NCBI RefSeq assembly: GCF_002979775.1
Contig: NZ_PCPR01000011.1
Location: forward strand, 1-64,000
Source of the DNA: Arthrobacter sp. MYb23
GTDB taxonomy: Bacteria; Actinomycetota; Actinomycetes; Actinomycetales; Micrococcaceae
DNA length: 64,000 bases
Reading direction: 5' to 3'
The notes under the pieces are model-generated. The model saw nothing but the letters and a program-made list of their open reading frames with translations. It was not told the origin of the DNA and searched no databases. The position numbers and the translations under genes were made by a program. Every line of letters starts with the position of its first letter. Position 1 is the first letter of the stretch. This document shows positions 34,483 through 42,770 of this stretch, one piece after another.

Positions 34483-35706
34483 CTGGATCCGTCGCCCACC
34501 GCACCAATAGAGGACCTGCTGCGCACCTTGGCGCCGCAGGTCCTCGGCGTGCTGGCGAGGACGCAAAGCCAGTTCGATGCGTGCGAGGATGCTGTTCAGG
34601 AAGCACTCCTTGAAGCCTCCCTCCGGTGGCCGACCGCCTTGCCCGACAACCCGAAGGCGTGGTTGATGGCCGTCGCAAACCGCCGCTTGGTCGACTTTTA
34701 TCGAAGCGAAAGCGCCCGGCGGGCACGCGAGGAACGCGTTGCTGCCAAGGGTGGTGACTACGCTCCCAGCTCCGCTTCAGAAGCCGACGACACCCTCACC
34801 CTGATGTTCCTGTGCTGCCACCCTGCACTCTCCGCGCCGTCACAACTCGCCTTGACACTCCGGGCAGTTGGAGGACTCACGACGGCGGAAATCGCCTCGG
34901 CTTTCCTGGTTCCCGAAGCCACCATGGGACAGCGGATCAGCCGCGCGAAACAGGGCATCCAGAAGGCGGGAGCCACCTTCGCCATGCCGCCGGCGTCCGA
35001 GCGCAAGGCGAGGCTCGGCGTCGTACTTCACGTCCTCTACCTGATCTTCAACGAAGGCTACGCGGCTAGCTCGGGTCCTTCCCTGCAGCGCGAAGAACTC
35101 ACCACTGAGGCCATCCGTGTGGCGCGACTGCTGGTGGCCGTTGCGCCACGTGAGCTTGAGGCCAGCGGCCTGCTGGCTTTGATGCTGCTGACCGACTCCC
35201 GGCGGGCGGCGCGTGCCCTCCCGGATGGAACACCGGTGCCATTGGCTGAGCAGGACCGAAGCCTGTGGAATCGGGAGCAGATTGAGGAAGGCGTTGCGCT
35301 GTTGTCCTCCGTGTTGGGGCGTGGCGCGCCCGGGCCTTATCAACTTCAAGCTGCCATCGCTGCCGTTCACGCCGAAGCCGCCTCCAACAACGACACTGAT
35401 TGGCCGCAGATCCTTGCCTTGTATACGGTCCTCGAAGCCGTAGCACCCAGTCCCGTGGTCACGTTGAACCGCGCGGTTGCCGTGGCCATGGTGCATGGGC
35501 CGGCCGCTGGTTTGGAGCTGCTGGTTGGACTGGATGCGGCGCTGGGCCGGACCCACCGGCTGGACGTAGTGCGTGGCCATTTACTGGAAATGTCCGGCTC
35601 CTACACCCAAGCTCGCGCAGCGTACCTTTCCGCCGCCAAGAAGACCGGAAGCCTGCCGGAACGGAAGTACCTCATGGGAAAAGTAGCGCGGATGGATGAG
35701 CAATAA
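34483..35706 (+). CDS. ECF42-family sigma factor with TPR-like C-terminal domain
   Basis: 407 residues from the CTG at 34483. Sigma-2 (QSQFDACEDAVQEALLEA, about 25-80) and sigma-4 (about 115-170, GLTTAEIASAFLVPEATMGQ) precede a helical C-terminal region of about 200 residues with TPR-like character (FNEGYAASSG, VVTLNRAVAVAMVHGP), as in ECF42. No ATG or GTG exists upstream of the conserved IEDLLRTLAP; CTG 34483 follows the DGPF stop directly and has GGAGG 5 nt before it. The alternative is TTG 34528, with no ribosome binding site, which would cut the conserved N-terminus. It is co-transcribed with the DGPF gene; no anti-sigma gene is present. Confidence 0.88.
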   Translation: MDPSPTAPIEDLLRTLAPQVLGVLARTQSQFDACEDAVQEALLEASLRWPTALPDNPKAWLMAVANRRLVDFYRSESARRAREERVAAKGGDYAPSSASEADDTLTLMFLCCHPALSAPSQLALTLRAVGGLTTAEIASAFLVPEATMGQRISRAKQGIQKAGATFAMPPASERKARLGVVLHVLYLIFNEGYAASSGPSLQREELTTEAIRVARLLVAVAPRELEASGLLALMLLTDSRRAARALPDGTPVPLAEQDRSLWNREQIEEGVALLSSVLGRGAPGPYQLQAAIAAVHAEAASNNDTDWPQILALYTVLEAVAPSPVVTLNRAVAVAMVHGPAAGLELLVGLDAALGRTHRLDVVRGHLLEMSGSYTQARAAYLSAAKKTGSLPERKYLMGKVARMDEQ

Positions 35707-35724
35707 CCCCATATAGTCGAATCC

Positions 35725-36708
35725 ATGGAACAACGCATACTTGGCAAGACCGGCCGGGCCGTCTCCACCGTCGGACTGGGCACATGGCAACTCGGAGCCG
35801 ACTGGGGTTCCGTCACCGAAGAGGACGCCCTCGCCGTCCTTGAAGCCTCGGTGGAAAGCGGCGTCAATTTCTTCGACACTGCAGACGTCTACGGAGACGG
35901 CCGCAGCGAGCAGTTCATTGGCCGTTTCCTCCGCACCCACCCGGACCTGAACATTACGGTGGCCACCAAGATGGGCCGCCGCGTGGATCAAGTCCACGGC
36001 AATTACACGCTGGAGAACTTCCGGGCATGGACCGACCGCTCCCGGCGGAACCTTCAGCAGGACACCCTGGACCTCGTTCAATTGCACTGCCCTCCCACGT
36101 CCGTCTACAGCAGCGACGAAGTCTATGACGCACTGGATACCTTGGTCAGCGAGGGTGCAATCCGCAACTACGGCGTCAGCGTCGAGCGAACGGATGAAGC
36201 CCTGGAGGCCATCAAGCGCGGGAACACCGCTACCGTGCAGATCATCCTTAACGCCTTCCGCCTCAAGCCCCTGGATGAGGTCCTGCCCGCAGCCAAGGAA
36301 GCGGGCGTAGGCATTATTGCCAGGGTGCCGCTGGCCTCCGGTTTGCTGTCCGGGAAGTACACGCCGGACACCGAATTCCCGGAAAACGATCACCGCAACT
36401 ACAACCGCGACGGGTCTTCCTTCGATGTTGGTGAGACGTTCTCCGGCGTCGACTTCGCAACCGGCATCAAAGCCGCGCAGGAGTTCAGCGGACTAGTGCC
36501 CGACGGCGTCAGCACCGCCCAGGCGGCACTCGCCTGGGTCATCGCCCAAGACGGTGTCACTGCCGTCATTCCCGGTGCACGATCCGCTTCGCAAGCAGCG
36601 GCAAACGCTGAGGCCGGTGGACTGCAGGCTGTAGGCGCCGGACTCACGGACGGGGTGCAGGACATCTACGACCGTTACTTCCGCGAAGCGATTCACCCGC
36701 GCTGGTAG
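35725..36708 (+). CDS. Aldo/keto reductase
   Basis: 327 residues, (beta/alpha)8 barrel, NADPH-dependent. The tetrad includes Asp in NFFDTADVYGDGRSE with Tyr in the same segment, Lys in VATKMGRR and His in LDLVQLHCPP. NADP contacts near the C-terminus are IPGARSASQAAANAEA. It begins 18 bp behind the ECF42 gene and might share its transcript. The substrate is unknown. Confidence 0.88.
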   Translation: MEQRILGKTGRAVSTVGLGTWQLGADWGSVTEEDALAVLEASVESGVNFFDTADVYGDGRSEQFIGRFLRTHPDLNITVATKMGRRVDQVHGNYTLENFRAWTDRSRRNLQQDTLDLVQLHCPPTSVYSSDEVYDALDTLVSEGAIRNYGVSVERTDEALEAIKRGNTATVQIILNAFRLKPLDEVLPAAKEAGVGIIARVPLASGLLSGKYTPDTEFPENDHRNYNRDGSSFDVGETFSGVDFATGIKAAQEFSGLVPDGVSTAQAALAWVIAQDGVTAVIPGARSASQAAANAEAGGLQAVGAGLTDGVQDIYDRYFREAIHPRW

Positions 36709-36720
36709 CTGCCGGGCCGT

Positions 36721-36760
36721 CGTCGAACGTTGGTAGGGCGTCACCTTCCAAGGTTCGACG
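36721..36760. terminator. Bidirectional terminator-like hairpin
   Basis: CGTCGAACGTTGG (36721-36733) and CCAAGGTTCGACG (36748-36760) pair with a single mismatch across a 14-nt loop, between the convergent aldo/keto reductase and DNA polymerase IV genes. Confidence 0.6.
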
Positions 36761-36763
36761 GCG

Positions 36764-37837
36764 TCACCAGCCGCTGCGCGTCGGCGTATGTCCCTTTCGG
36801 GCTTCTTCGGGCATGGCCATTTCTGCCCGCAATCCCAGGAGCCGAATGGGACGATCCGGCTCCATTTTGGCGGACAATTCCAAGGCCTGCGCGAGGACGT
36901 CTTCCCGGCTGAAGGTCTCGGGGATCTTCCTCGCGTAGGTCTTGGTGAAAAACGGTGCGTAGCGGACTTTCAGGGTCAGTCCGATCACGGGCCGCCCTTC
37001 CGCTGCAACATCCTCAAGGACACGTGCGGTCAGCTCCTCAATGGCGTCGCTGATCTGGGTGGGCTCGGTGAGATCTTGCTGAAAGGTAGTTTCGCGGCCA
37101 TGTGCCCGGGCCACCCACGGAGTGTCATCCACTTCGCTGGCACCTTCCCCGCGTCCCAGCTGCGCGTACCAAGGACCCATCTTCGGGCCGAACTCCGGGA
37201 CGAGATCCTGCGGATTGCATGCTGCCAGCTCAGCCACTGTGGTGATGTGGTGCTTTGCCAGCCGTTGGGACACTTTGCTTCCAATACCCCACAATTCCTT
37301 GGTGGGCTTGTCGCCCATGACGTCGAGCCAGTTTTCCTTGGTCAGCCGAAAGATGCCGGCCGGTTTGCCGAAATCCGTGGCGTTCTTTGCCCGGACCAAG
37401 GTGTCTCCGATGCCCACGCTGCAATGCAATTGGGTTTGTTCGAGGACTGCGACTTGAATCTGCCTGGCGTAGGCGTCCGGGTCGTCGGTTTCGATGCCCA
37501 CGAAAGCCTCGTCCCAACCCAGCACCTGAACCGTGGCTCCGGGCTGGCCCCGAAGGGTGGCCATCACTACCTCCGATGCCGCCAGGTACGCCTCTTGATC
37601 GACGGGCAAAATGATGGCGTCCGGCACTTTGCGGGCAGCTATCCTCAAAGGCATGCCGGACCCGACGCCGAAAGCCCTCGCTTCATAGGATGCGGTGGAA
37701 ACCACGGCCCGTTCCGTGGGATCTCCCCTGCCACCCACGATGATCGGTTTGCCTGCCAGCTCAGGGCGACGGAGTACCTCGACCGCAGCAATGAACTGGT
37801 CGAGATCGACGTGCAGCACCCACGGGATTCCGCTCAC
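36764..37837 (-). CDS. dinB: DNA polymerase IV (Y family)
   Basis: 357 residues. It performs translesion DNA synthesis. Catalytic carboxylates are in VLHVDLDQFIAAVE at the N-terminus and LGWDEAFVGIE (about 105); VSTASYEARAFGVGSGMP binds the incoming nucleotide, and SVGIGDTLVRAKNATDFGKP is conserved. The little-finger domain is at the C-terminus. There is no obvious beta-clamp peptide at the extreme C-terminus. GTG 37837 is chosen; the frame runs open to 38218 but the extra part is not conserved and overlaps the LysE gene opposite. No LexA box is seen. Confidence 0.92.
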   Translation of the reverse strand: MSGIPWVLHVDLDQFIAAVEVLRRPELAGKPIIVGGRGDPTERAVVSTASYEARAFGVGSGMPLRIAARKVPDAIILPVDQEAYLAASEVVMATLRGQPGATVQVLGWDEAFVGIETDDPDAYARQIQVAVLEQTQLHCSVGIGDTLVRAKNATDFGKPAGIFRLTKENWLDVMGDKPTKELWGIGSKVSQRLAKHHITTVAELAACNPQDLVPEFGPKMGPWYAQLGRGEGASEVDDTPWVARAHGRETTFQQDLTEPTQISDAIEELTARVLEDVAAEGRPVIGLTLKVRYAPFFTKTYARKIPETFSREDVLAQALELSAKMEPDRPIRLLGLRAEMAMPEEARKGHTPTRSGW

Positions 37838-37856
37838 GGCACCAGTCTGCCCCACA

Positions 37857-37958
37857 GCGTTGCTTCCTGACCCTCTTTGATCTGGAAAGCCGCCAAAATC
37901 AACCCATTCCGGGTGCATTCGGTAGTCTCGAAGGCCAGACAAGGTCAGGAAGCAACGC
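37857..37958. repeat. 102-bp element with perfect 16-bp terminal inverted repeats
   Basis: GCGTTGCTTCCTGACC at 37857-37872 is exactly repeated in inverse at 37943-37958, with 70 nt between. It fills the divergent gap between dinB and the LysE gene. It could be a small structured RNA, a MITE-like insertion or a control element. No direct target duplication is visible. Confidence 0.75.
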
Positions 37959-37994
37959 GTCCAGAGCACCCACTTCACGGGCATAAGCTGAGGT

Positions 37995-38618
37995 GTGCAG
38001 TTTTCACTTTGGCTGGCCCTGGTTGGTGCCGGCACCCTGATCAGTTTCACTCCCGGCGCCGGAGCCATCTTCACCATGAGCAATTCGCTCAATTCCGGCT
38101 TCCGACGCTCCATCTGGGGCATTCTGGGACAGCAGGTGGCTTTGGTCATCCATATCCTCATCGTCGCTTTAGGCGTTGGCGTGCTGGTGTCCAATTCCCC
38201 GGTGATCTTCAACGTCATCCGCTACGCTGGTGCGGCCTATCTGGTGTACCTGGGCATCCGGCAGTTCCTGCGCAAGCCGGACCTGGACGAGGAAAAGGTG
38301 GAAAGCGAGAAGAACGAGTCCGCCCTGTCCATGTTCCAGCGCGGCATTTGGGTGAACCTGCTGAACCCGAAGGCAGTCGTCTTCTTCCTGGCTTTCATGC
38401 CCCAGTTCATCAGGCCGGACCAACCCCTGCTTCAGCAGTACGCGGTGCTGACGGCCACGGTCTTGTTCATCGACATCATGGTGATGTGGTTCTTCTTCGC
38501 TTTTGCCGCCAGGTCCTTCCAACGCTTCACTCACGATCAACGCGGCCAAACAATCCTCAATCGAATCTTTGGCTGCTTGTTCGTCCTCGTGGGCATCCTG
38601 CTGGCCGTCATTCACTAG
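37995..38618 (+). CDS. LysE/RhtB-family exporter
   Basis: 207 residues, six helices. The N-terminal motif SFTPGAGAIFTMSNSLNSG and the central LNPKAVVFFLAFMPQFI identify the family. The start is GTG 37995. It is the second such exporter in the window (the other at 16871) and is only distantly similar to it. The substrate is unknown. Confidence 0.87.
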   Translation: MQFSLWLALVGAGTLISFTPGAGAIFTMSNSLNSGFRRSIWGILGQQVALVIHILIVALGVGVLVSNSPVIFNVIRYAGAAYLVYLGIRQFLRKPDLDEEKVESEKNESALSMFQRGIWVNLLNPKAVVFFLAFMPQFIRPDQPLLQQYAVLTATVLFIDIMVMWFFFAFAARSFQRFTHDQRGQTILNRIFGCLFVLVGILLAVIH

Positions 38619-38662
38619 CCCCAGCGGCGCAGCAGCAAGACGCGGCTGCTACCGTCGAAGCC

Positions 38663-39016
38663 ATGGAACCGGACTGGATCGAACACCGACGCGCGGATGA
38701 CCGTGAGCATGTGGGGTGGATGAAGCCCGTCGATGATGGGTTCGTGGCCATCGACTTGCTCGGACGTCCACGGACCGATGTTGTGGGCTGGTTGAGCGCG
38801 GAGGAAACTCTTGACGAGCTCGGGCTGCGCTATCTCGCCGACCCGCACGAATTACTGCTCGACGACGGCGCTTGGCTGCGCGTGCGGATAGCGGAAGTAA
38901 CGCCAACGGTGGTCAGGGTGAAAAAGGAAGATTGGGGCGATATGACGGCGCCCCAGATCTACTTCACGGTGCCCAACCCCGTCCCGGAAGATCAGCTGCG
39001 CCCGCTGCTCCCCTAA
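38663..39016 (+). CDS. Unknown soluble protein
   Basis: 117 residues, acidic, no membrane segment or signal. It begins MEPDWIEHRRADDREHVGWM and is rich in Asp/Glu with a small beta-rich appearance. It resembles uncharacterised actinobacterial proteins; no function is recognised. ATG 38663 follows the LysE stop by 44 bp. Confidence 0.75.
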   Translation: MEPDWIEHRRADDREHVGWMKPVDDGFVAIDLLGRPRTDVVGWLSAEETLDELGLRYLADPHELLLDDGAWLRVRIAEVTPTVVRVKKEDWGDMTAPQIYFTVPNPVPEDQLRPLLP

Positions 39017-39035
39017 TCCCCGCCAGCCGCGCTGA

Positions 39036-40079
39036 CTAAATCAGAGACGTAGATCCGCGCACCACCAGCGAGCTCTCGAGCGTCACATGTGGTTCGTCCA
39101 GCGGCAGGCCTTCCATGAGCCCCCGCAACTGTTCCCCTGCTTTGCGGCCCAGGGGCGTCGCTGGCAGGTGGACTGTGGTGAGGCTGGGGTTGCTGGTGGC
39201 CGAGTAGGGCAGATCATCGAAGCCTGCCACCGCCAAGTCCTCGGGGATCCTGACCCCCTCAACGCGGGCCTCCTGCAGCACTCCGTAGGCATGCGTATCG
39301 GTTCCGCAGACGACGGCGCTCACCCCCTGGCGCTGCCATTCCGGCCACGCTTCGGCGAAGGCGGCAGCGGCAGCGCCGACGTCGATCGGGGTGCTGATGA
39401 CGTGCCCGTCGGCCACTGAAAGACCACACGCAGCAGCCTCGTCCAAGAAAGCTTCACGGCGCAGCTGGAAGGTGGTTGTACCTGTCACGCCGTCCACGTA
39501 CGCGGCGCGCGTGTGCCCGGAGGACGCCAAGTGCCGGGCAAGCTCCCGGGCTCCTTGGGCAACATCAAGGTTCACGGACGGCGCGTAGGACTCGAGGCCC
39601 GGGGCGTCCAGCAGCACCAAGGGCCCTGCAGCGGACAGGTCTTCCAGGAATTCCGCACTGGGAGCGCCCACCAGCAGGCCGGCGGGCCGGAGTGCCAGCA
39701 GCTTGCGGACGTCATCGGCCTGGGGTGACTCGCCGGCGTCGGTCACGGAAAGCAGCAGCTGGTACTGGGACCCGAGCGACTCCCGAACCCCTGCGATCAC
39801 GTTGGCGAAGAACGGGTTGGAGACGTCGGGTGTCACCAGAATGACGATGGAGCTGACGCCACGGGCCAGCGAACTGCCGATGCTGTCCACCACGTAGCCA
39901 AGCTCGGAAATGGCTGTGCGGACCCGGGAGATGTTGTCCTCGGAGACCCGCCCTTGGGTTTTGCCGTTCGCCACCAGGGAGACGGTCGCCGTCGAGACGC
40001 CTGCCCGGGCGGCCACCATCGCGGCCGTCACTCGGGGCGAACGTGGCGCGCGGGCATGGCGCCGATCCAGGGATTCCAT
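39036..40079 (-). CDS. LacI-family repressor of ribonucleoside locus (UriR-like)
   Basis: 347 residues. The N-terminal HTH and hinge are VTAAMVAARAGVSTATVSLV with the recognition helix (about residues 18-40), followed by a periplasmic-binding-like effector domain (IVILVTPDVSNPFFANVIAG). The ATG at 40079 is chosen. It faces a nucleoside hydrolase-transporter-ribokinase operon and two CAAGCG/CGCTTG-type boxes lie between, so it should respond to uridine, ribose or a phosphorylated product, as in the uri cluster of Corynebacterium glutamicum. Confidence 0.88.
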   Translation of the reverse strand: MESLDRRHARAPRSPRVTAAMVAARAGVSTATVSLVANGKTQGRVSEDNISRVRTAISELGYVVDSIGSSLARGVSSIVILVTPDVSNPFFANVIAGVRESLGSQYQLLLSVTDAGESPQADDVRKLLALRPAGLLVGAPSAEFLEDLSAAGPLVLLDAPGLESYAPSVNLDVAQGARELARHLASSGHTRAAYVDGVTGTTTFQLRREAFLDEAAACGLSVADGHVISTPIDVGAAAAAFAEAWPEWQRQGVSAVVCGTDTHAYGVLQEARVEGVRIPEDLAVAGFDDLPYSATSNPSLTTVHLPATPLGRKAGEQLRGLMEGLPLDEPHVTLESSLVVRGSTSLI

Positions 40080-40125
40080 GCATCGATCGTAGCGTTCATA
40101 GACCGCTCTGACCTGCGAGAAGGCA

Positions 40126-40182
40126 TCAAGCGCTTGACGTTGAAGTCCTAGCGGCGGCACTTGACTGACGTTAAGCGTTTGA
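40126..40182. promoter_or_regulatory. Pair of LacI-type operators
   Basis: TCAAGCGCTTGA (40126-40137, perfect) and TTAAGCGTTTGA (40171-40182, near match), centred 45 bp apart in the divergent gap between the repressor and nucleoside hydrolase genes. The CG-centred pseudo-palindrome is the LacI-family form. Confidence 0.7.
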
Positions 40183-40275
40183 CGTGACCCATAAAGCAGT
40201 GCCAGAATTCCCCTGAATGCTTAGCGCCCTGCCCCGGGCAAGTACCAGGCAGGCCCCAATGACGTGGAGAGAACC

Positions 40276-41328
40276 GTGGAACCCAACACCATGACACCGG
40301 CACGCAAGAAGATCATTCTTGACTGCGACCCTGGCCATGACGACGCCGTGGCGTTGCTGCTGGCACACGGCAATCCGGACATCGAGCTGCTCGCAGTGAC
40401 CACCGTGGTGGGAAACCAGACCCTGGAAAAGGTCACCCGCAACGCCCTTTCAGTGGCCACGATTGCCGGCATCACCGGTGTTCCTTTCGCCGCAGGTTGC
40501 GATCGCCCCTTGGTCCGCACCATCGAAACAGCCCCCAGCATCCACGGTGATTCCGGGATGGACGGCCCGGAGCAGCCCGAGTCCGCTATCGAGCTGGACC
40601 CGCGCCACGCCGTCGACCTCATCATTGAAACCGTCATGGCACATGAGCCGGGCACGGTCACCCTGGTCCCCACAGCGGGCCTGACCAACATCGCCATGGC
40701 AGCCCGCAAGGAGCCGCGCATCGTTGAGCGTGTGAAGGAAGTTGTCCTCATGGGCGGCGGCTACCACGTGGGCAACTGGAGCGCCGTGGCCGAGTTCAAC
40801 ATCATCATCGACCCCGAGGCCGCGCACATCGTCTTCAACGAGAAGTGGCCTGTGGTGATGGTGGGCCTGGACCTCACGCACCAGGCCTTGGCCACTGATG
40901 AAGTCGTCCGGAAAATAGCCGAAATCGGCACCAAGCCGGCCAAGTTCGTCATGGAACTCATGGACTTCTTCCAGAAGACGTACAAGGACGCCCAGGGCTT
41001 CGACTTCCCGCCGGTGCACGATCCCTGCGCCGTTGCCTACGTGATCGACCCCACCGTCATGACCACCCGCAAGGTCCCCGTGGACATCGAGCTGCAGGGC
41101 AAGCTCACCCTCGGCATGACCGTAGCTGACTTCCGCGCCCCGGCGCCGGAGGACTGCCACACCTCCGTGGCTGTGGACTTGGACCACAAGAAGTTCTGGG
41201 ATCTGGTCACCGACGCGATCGTCAGGATCGGCGAACCAACCCTCGACGCCGGTGCTGACGCCACCGCCGTTGCTGAGGCCGAAGTCAGTGCCACCGCAGA
41301 GACCGTTCTGGCTGGAGAGGCAAAGTAA
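40276..41328 (+). CDS. Inosine/uridine-preferring nucleoside hydrolase
   Basis: 350 residues. It cleaves ribonucleosides to base and ribose. The calcium-binding motif DCDPGHDD is at the N-terminus, and HDPCAVAYVIDP near the C-terminus supplies the catalytic His/Asp. A 30-residue Ala/Glu-rich tail follows the domain. GTG 40276 is chosen (GGAGAG 4 nt before); GTG 40264 and ATG 40291 are alternatives. The stop overlaps the next start by one base. Confidence 0.9.
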   Translation: MEPNTMTPARKKIILDCDPGHDDAVALLLAHGNPDIELLAVTTVVGNQTLEKVTRNALSVATIAGITGVPFAAGCDRPLVRTIETAPSIHGDSGMDGPEQPESAIELDPRHAVDLIIETVMAHEPGTVTLVPTAGLTNIAMAARKEPRIVERVKEVVLMGGGYHVGNWSAVAEFNIIIDPEAAHIVFNEKWPVVMVGLDLTHQALATDEVVRKIAEIGTKPAKFVMELMDFFQKTYKDAQGFDFPPVHDPCAVAYVIDPTVMTTRKVPVDIELQGKLTLGMTVADFRAPAPEDCHTSVAVDLDHKKFWDLVTDAIVRIGEPTLDAGADATAVAEAEVSATAETVLAGEAK

Positions 41329-42770
41329 TGTCCACCCTCCCCGAAACCAAGTCCTCCCGAGGCAACGTCACCGCCCTCATGGTTGCCCTGCTGGCAGCCT
41401 GCGTGGCCTTCCAGCTCAACGCTTCCATGCTCAGCCCAGCCCTGGTCACCATGGGCAACGAGCTCAACACGGACCAGGCCACCATCGGCCTGTCCCAGAC
41501 CTGGTTCTTCACGGCCGCCGCCCTGTTCTCACTCTTCCTGCCCCGCCTGAGCGACATCGTGGGGCGCAAGAAGATCCTGGTCGGCATGATGATCCTCATG
41601 GCCGTCGGCTCCGTCATCGCAGCAATGGCGCCGGACGTCACGTGGCTCTTCGTGGGCCGCATCATCCAGGGCGTCAGCGGTCCTACCGTTCCGCTCTGCC
41701 TGATCATGCTCCGGTCAGCAGTCAGCAACCCGCGTAAATACGGCACCCTCATGGGCCTCATCACGGCTGTCAACGGCGGTGTGGCCGGCGTCGACTCCTT
41801 TGTGGGTGGCTACTTCGCTGAAAACTTCGGCTTCCGCAGCATCTTCTGGCTCATGGTGGCACTGGCCCTCGTAGCAACTGTCCTCATCGCCGTCCTGGCC
41901 GGCGAAAGCAAGCCCGCAGCCGGCACCACCATGGACTGGCTGGGCGTGTTCTTCATCGTCATCGCAGTGGGCGCCCTGCTGACTGCCTTGAATGAAGGCG
42001 CCAAGCTGGCCACGGCTTTCGACGCCGGTACCTTGACCCTGGCGATCGCACTCACGGTGGTTGCCGCCGTCGCGTTCTTTGCGTTCTGGACCGTGGAAAA
42101 GCGCGCCAAGCAGCCCATGGTGGAAACTGTGCACCTCCGCCAGCGCTCCACCTGGGCGCCGCTGCTGACCACCACCCTGACCATGACCGGCATCTTCGCG
42201 GTCATCAACGGCATCGTCCCGGCCTATGTGCAGGCTGCAGATCCCGGCTTCGGAGTGGGCCCCACGGAGATGTCGCTCATCATCCTCACCCCGTATGCCC
42301 TCCTGGGCTGGGTGTTCGGACCGATCAGCGGACGCCTCGCACCGGTACTCGGCTACACGAAGGTGCTGCGCATCGGCCTGCTCGGCAGCCTCGCGGCACT
42401 GGCGATCATTGCGTTCTTCGGCCTGAACAACCTGCCCATGATGATCGTGGGCACGGCCTTGCTGGGCATCATGTACGCCGGTACCGTCAACATCATGCTG
42501 AACGGACTGGGCGTGGTTCTCTCGCCGCAGGGCAACCCGGGCTTCCTCCCGGGCATGAACGCGGGCGCCTTCAACCTTGGCGCCGGGCTGAGCTTCCTGG
42601 TTCTTCCGGCAGTCCTCGTGGCCACGGCTTCGCTCAATGACGCCAAGGCTTCTTACCTGACGGTGGTTGTGGTTGGCCTGGCCATCACCCTCGCAGCCTT
42701 CGCAGCCTCGCTCCTGATCCCCAAACCGGTGGACGCAGAAGTGACCGAAACCGAAAAGGTAACCGCATGA
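41328..42770 (+). CDS. MFS transporter, probable ribonucleoside importer
   Basis: 480 residues, 14 predicted helices (DHA2-like arrangement). Loop 2-3 carries LPRLSDIVGRKKILVG, the MFS motif A. It is encoded between a nucleoside hydrolase and a ribokinase with overlapping ends, so nucleoside uptake is much more likely than drug efflux. The corresponding gene in the C. glutamicum uridine cluster is also an MFS carrier. Confidence 0.87.
   Translation: MSTLPETKSSRGNVTALMVALLAACVAFQLNASMLSPALVTMGNELNTDQATIGLSQTWFFTAAALFSLFLPRLSDIVGRKKILVGMMILMAVGSVIAAMAPDVTWLFVGRIIQGVSGPTVPLCLIMLRSAVSNPRKYGTLMGLITAVNGGVAGVDSFVGGYFAENFGFRSIFWLMVALALVATVLIAVLAGESKPAAGTTMDWLGVFFIVIAVGALLTALNEGAKLATAFDAGTLTLAIALTVVAAVAFFAFWTVEKRAKQPMVETVHLRQRSTWAPLLTTTLTMTGIFAVINGIVPAYVQAADPGFGVGPTEMSLIILTPYALLGWVFGPISGRLAPVLGYTKVLRIGLLGSLAALAIIAFFGLNNLPMMIVGTALLGIMYAGTVNIMLNGLGVVLSPQGNPGFLPGMNAGAFNLGAGLSFLVLPAVLVATASLNDAKASYLTVVVVGLAITLAAFAASLLIPKPVDAEVTETEKVTA

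Noticed and set aside
37857..37958. Possible signal recognition particle RNA, because of GGTCAGGAAGCAACG
   Set aside because: The conserved apical SRP motif (GGAAGGAAGCA within a symmetrical loop) is not present and the pairing is a plain terminal inverted repeat.
37838..38218. N-terminal extension of DNA polymerase IV
   Set aside because: The extension crosses the inverted-repeat element and the start of the divergent LysE gene and carries no Y-family sequence; GTG 37837 gives the conserved start.
37877..39016. 379-codon frame spanning the LysE gene and the unknown protein gene
   Set aside because: Its first 260 codons are out of frame with the well-conserved LysE protein; only the part from ATG 38663 is credible.
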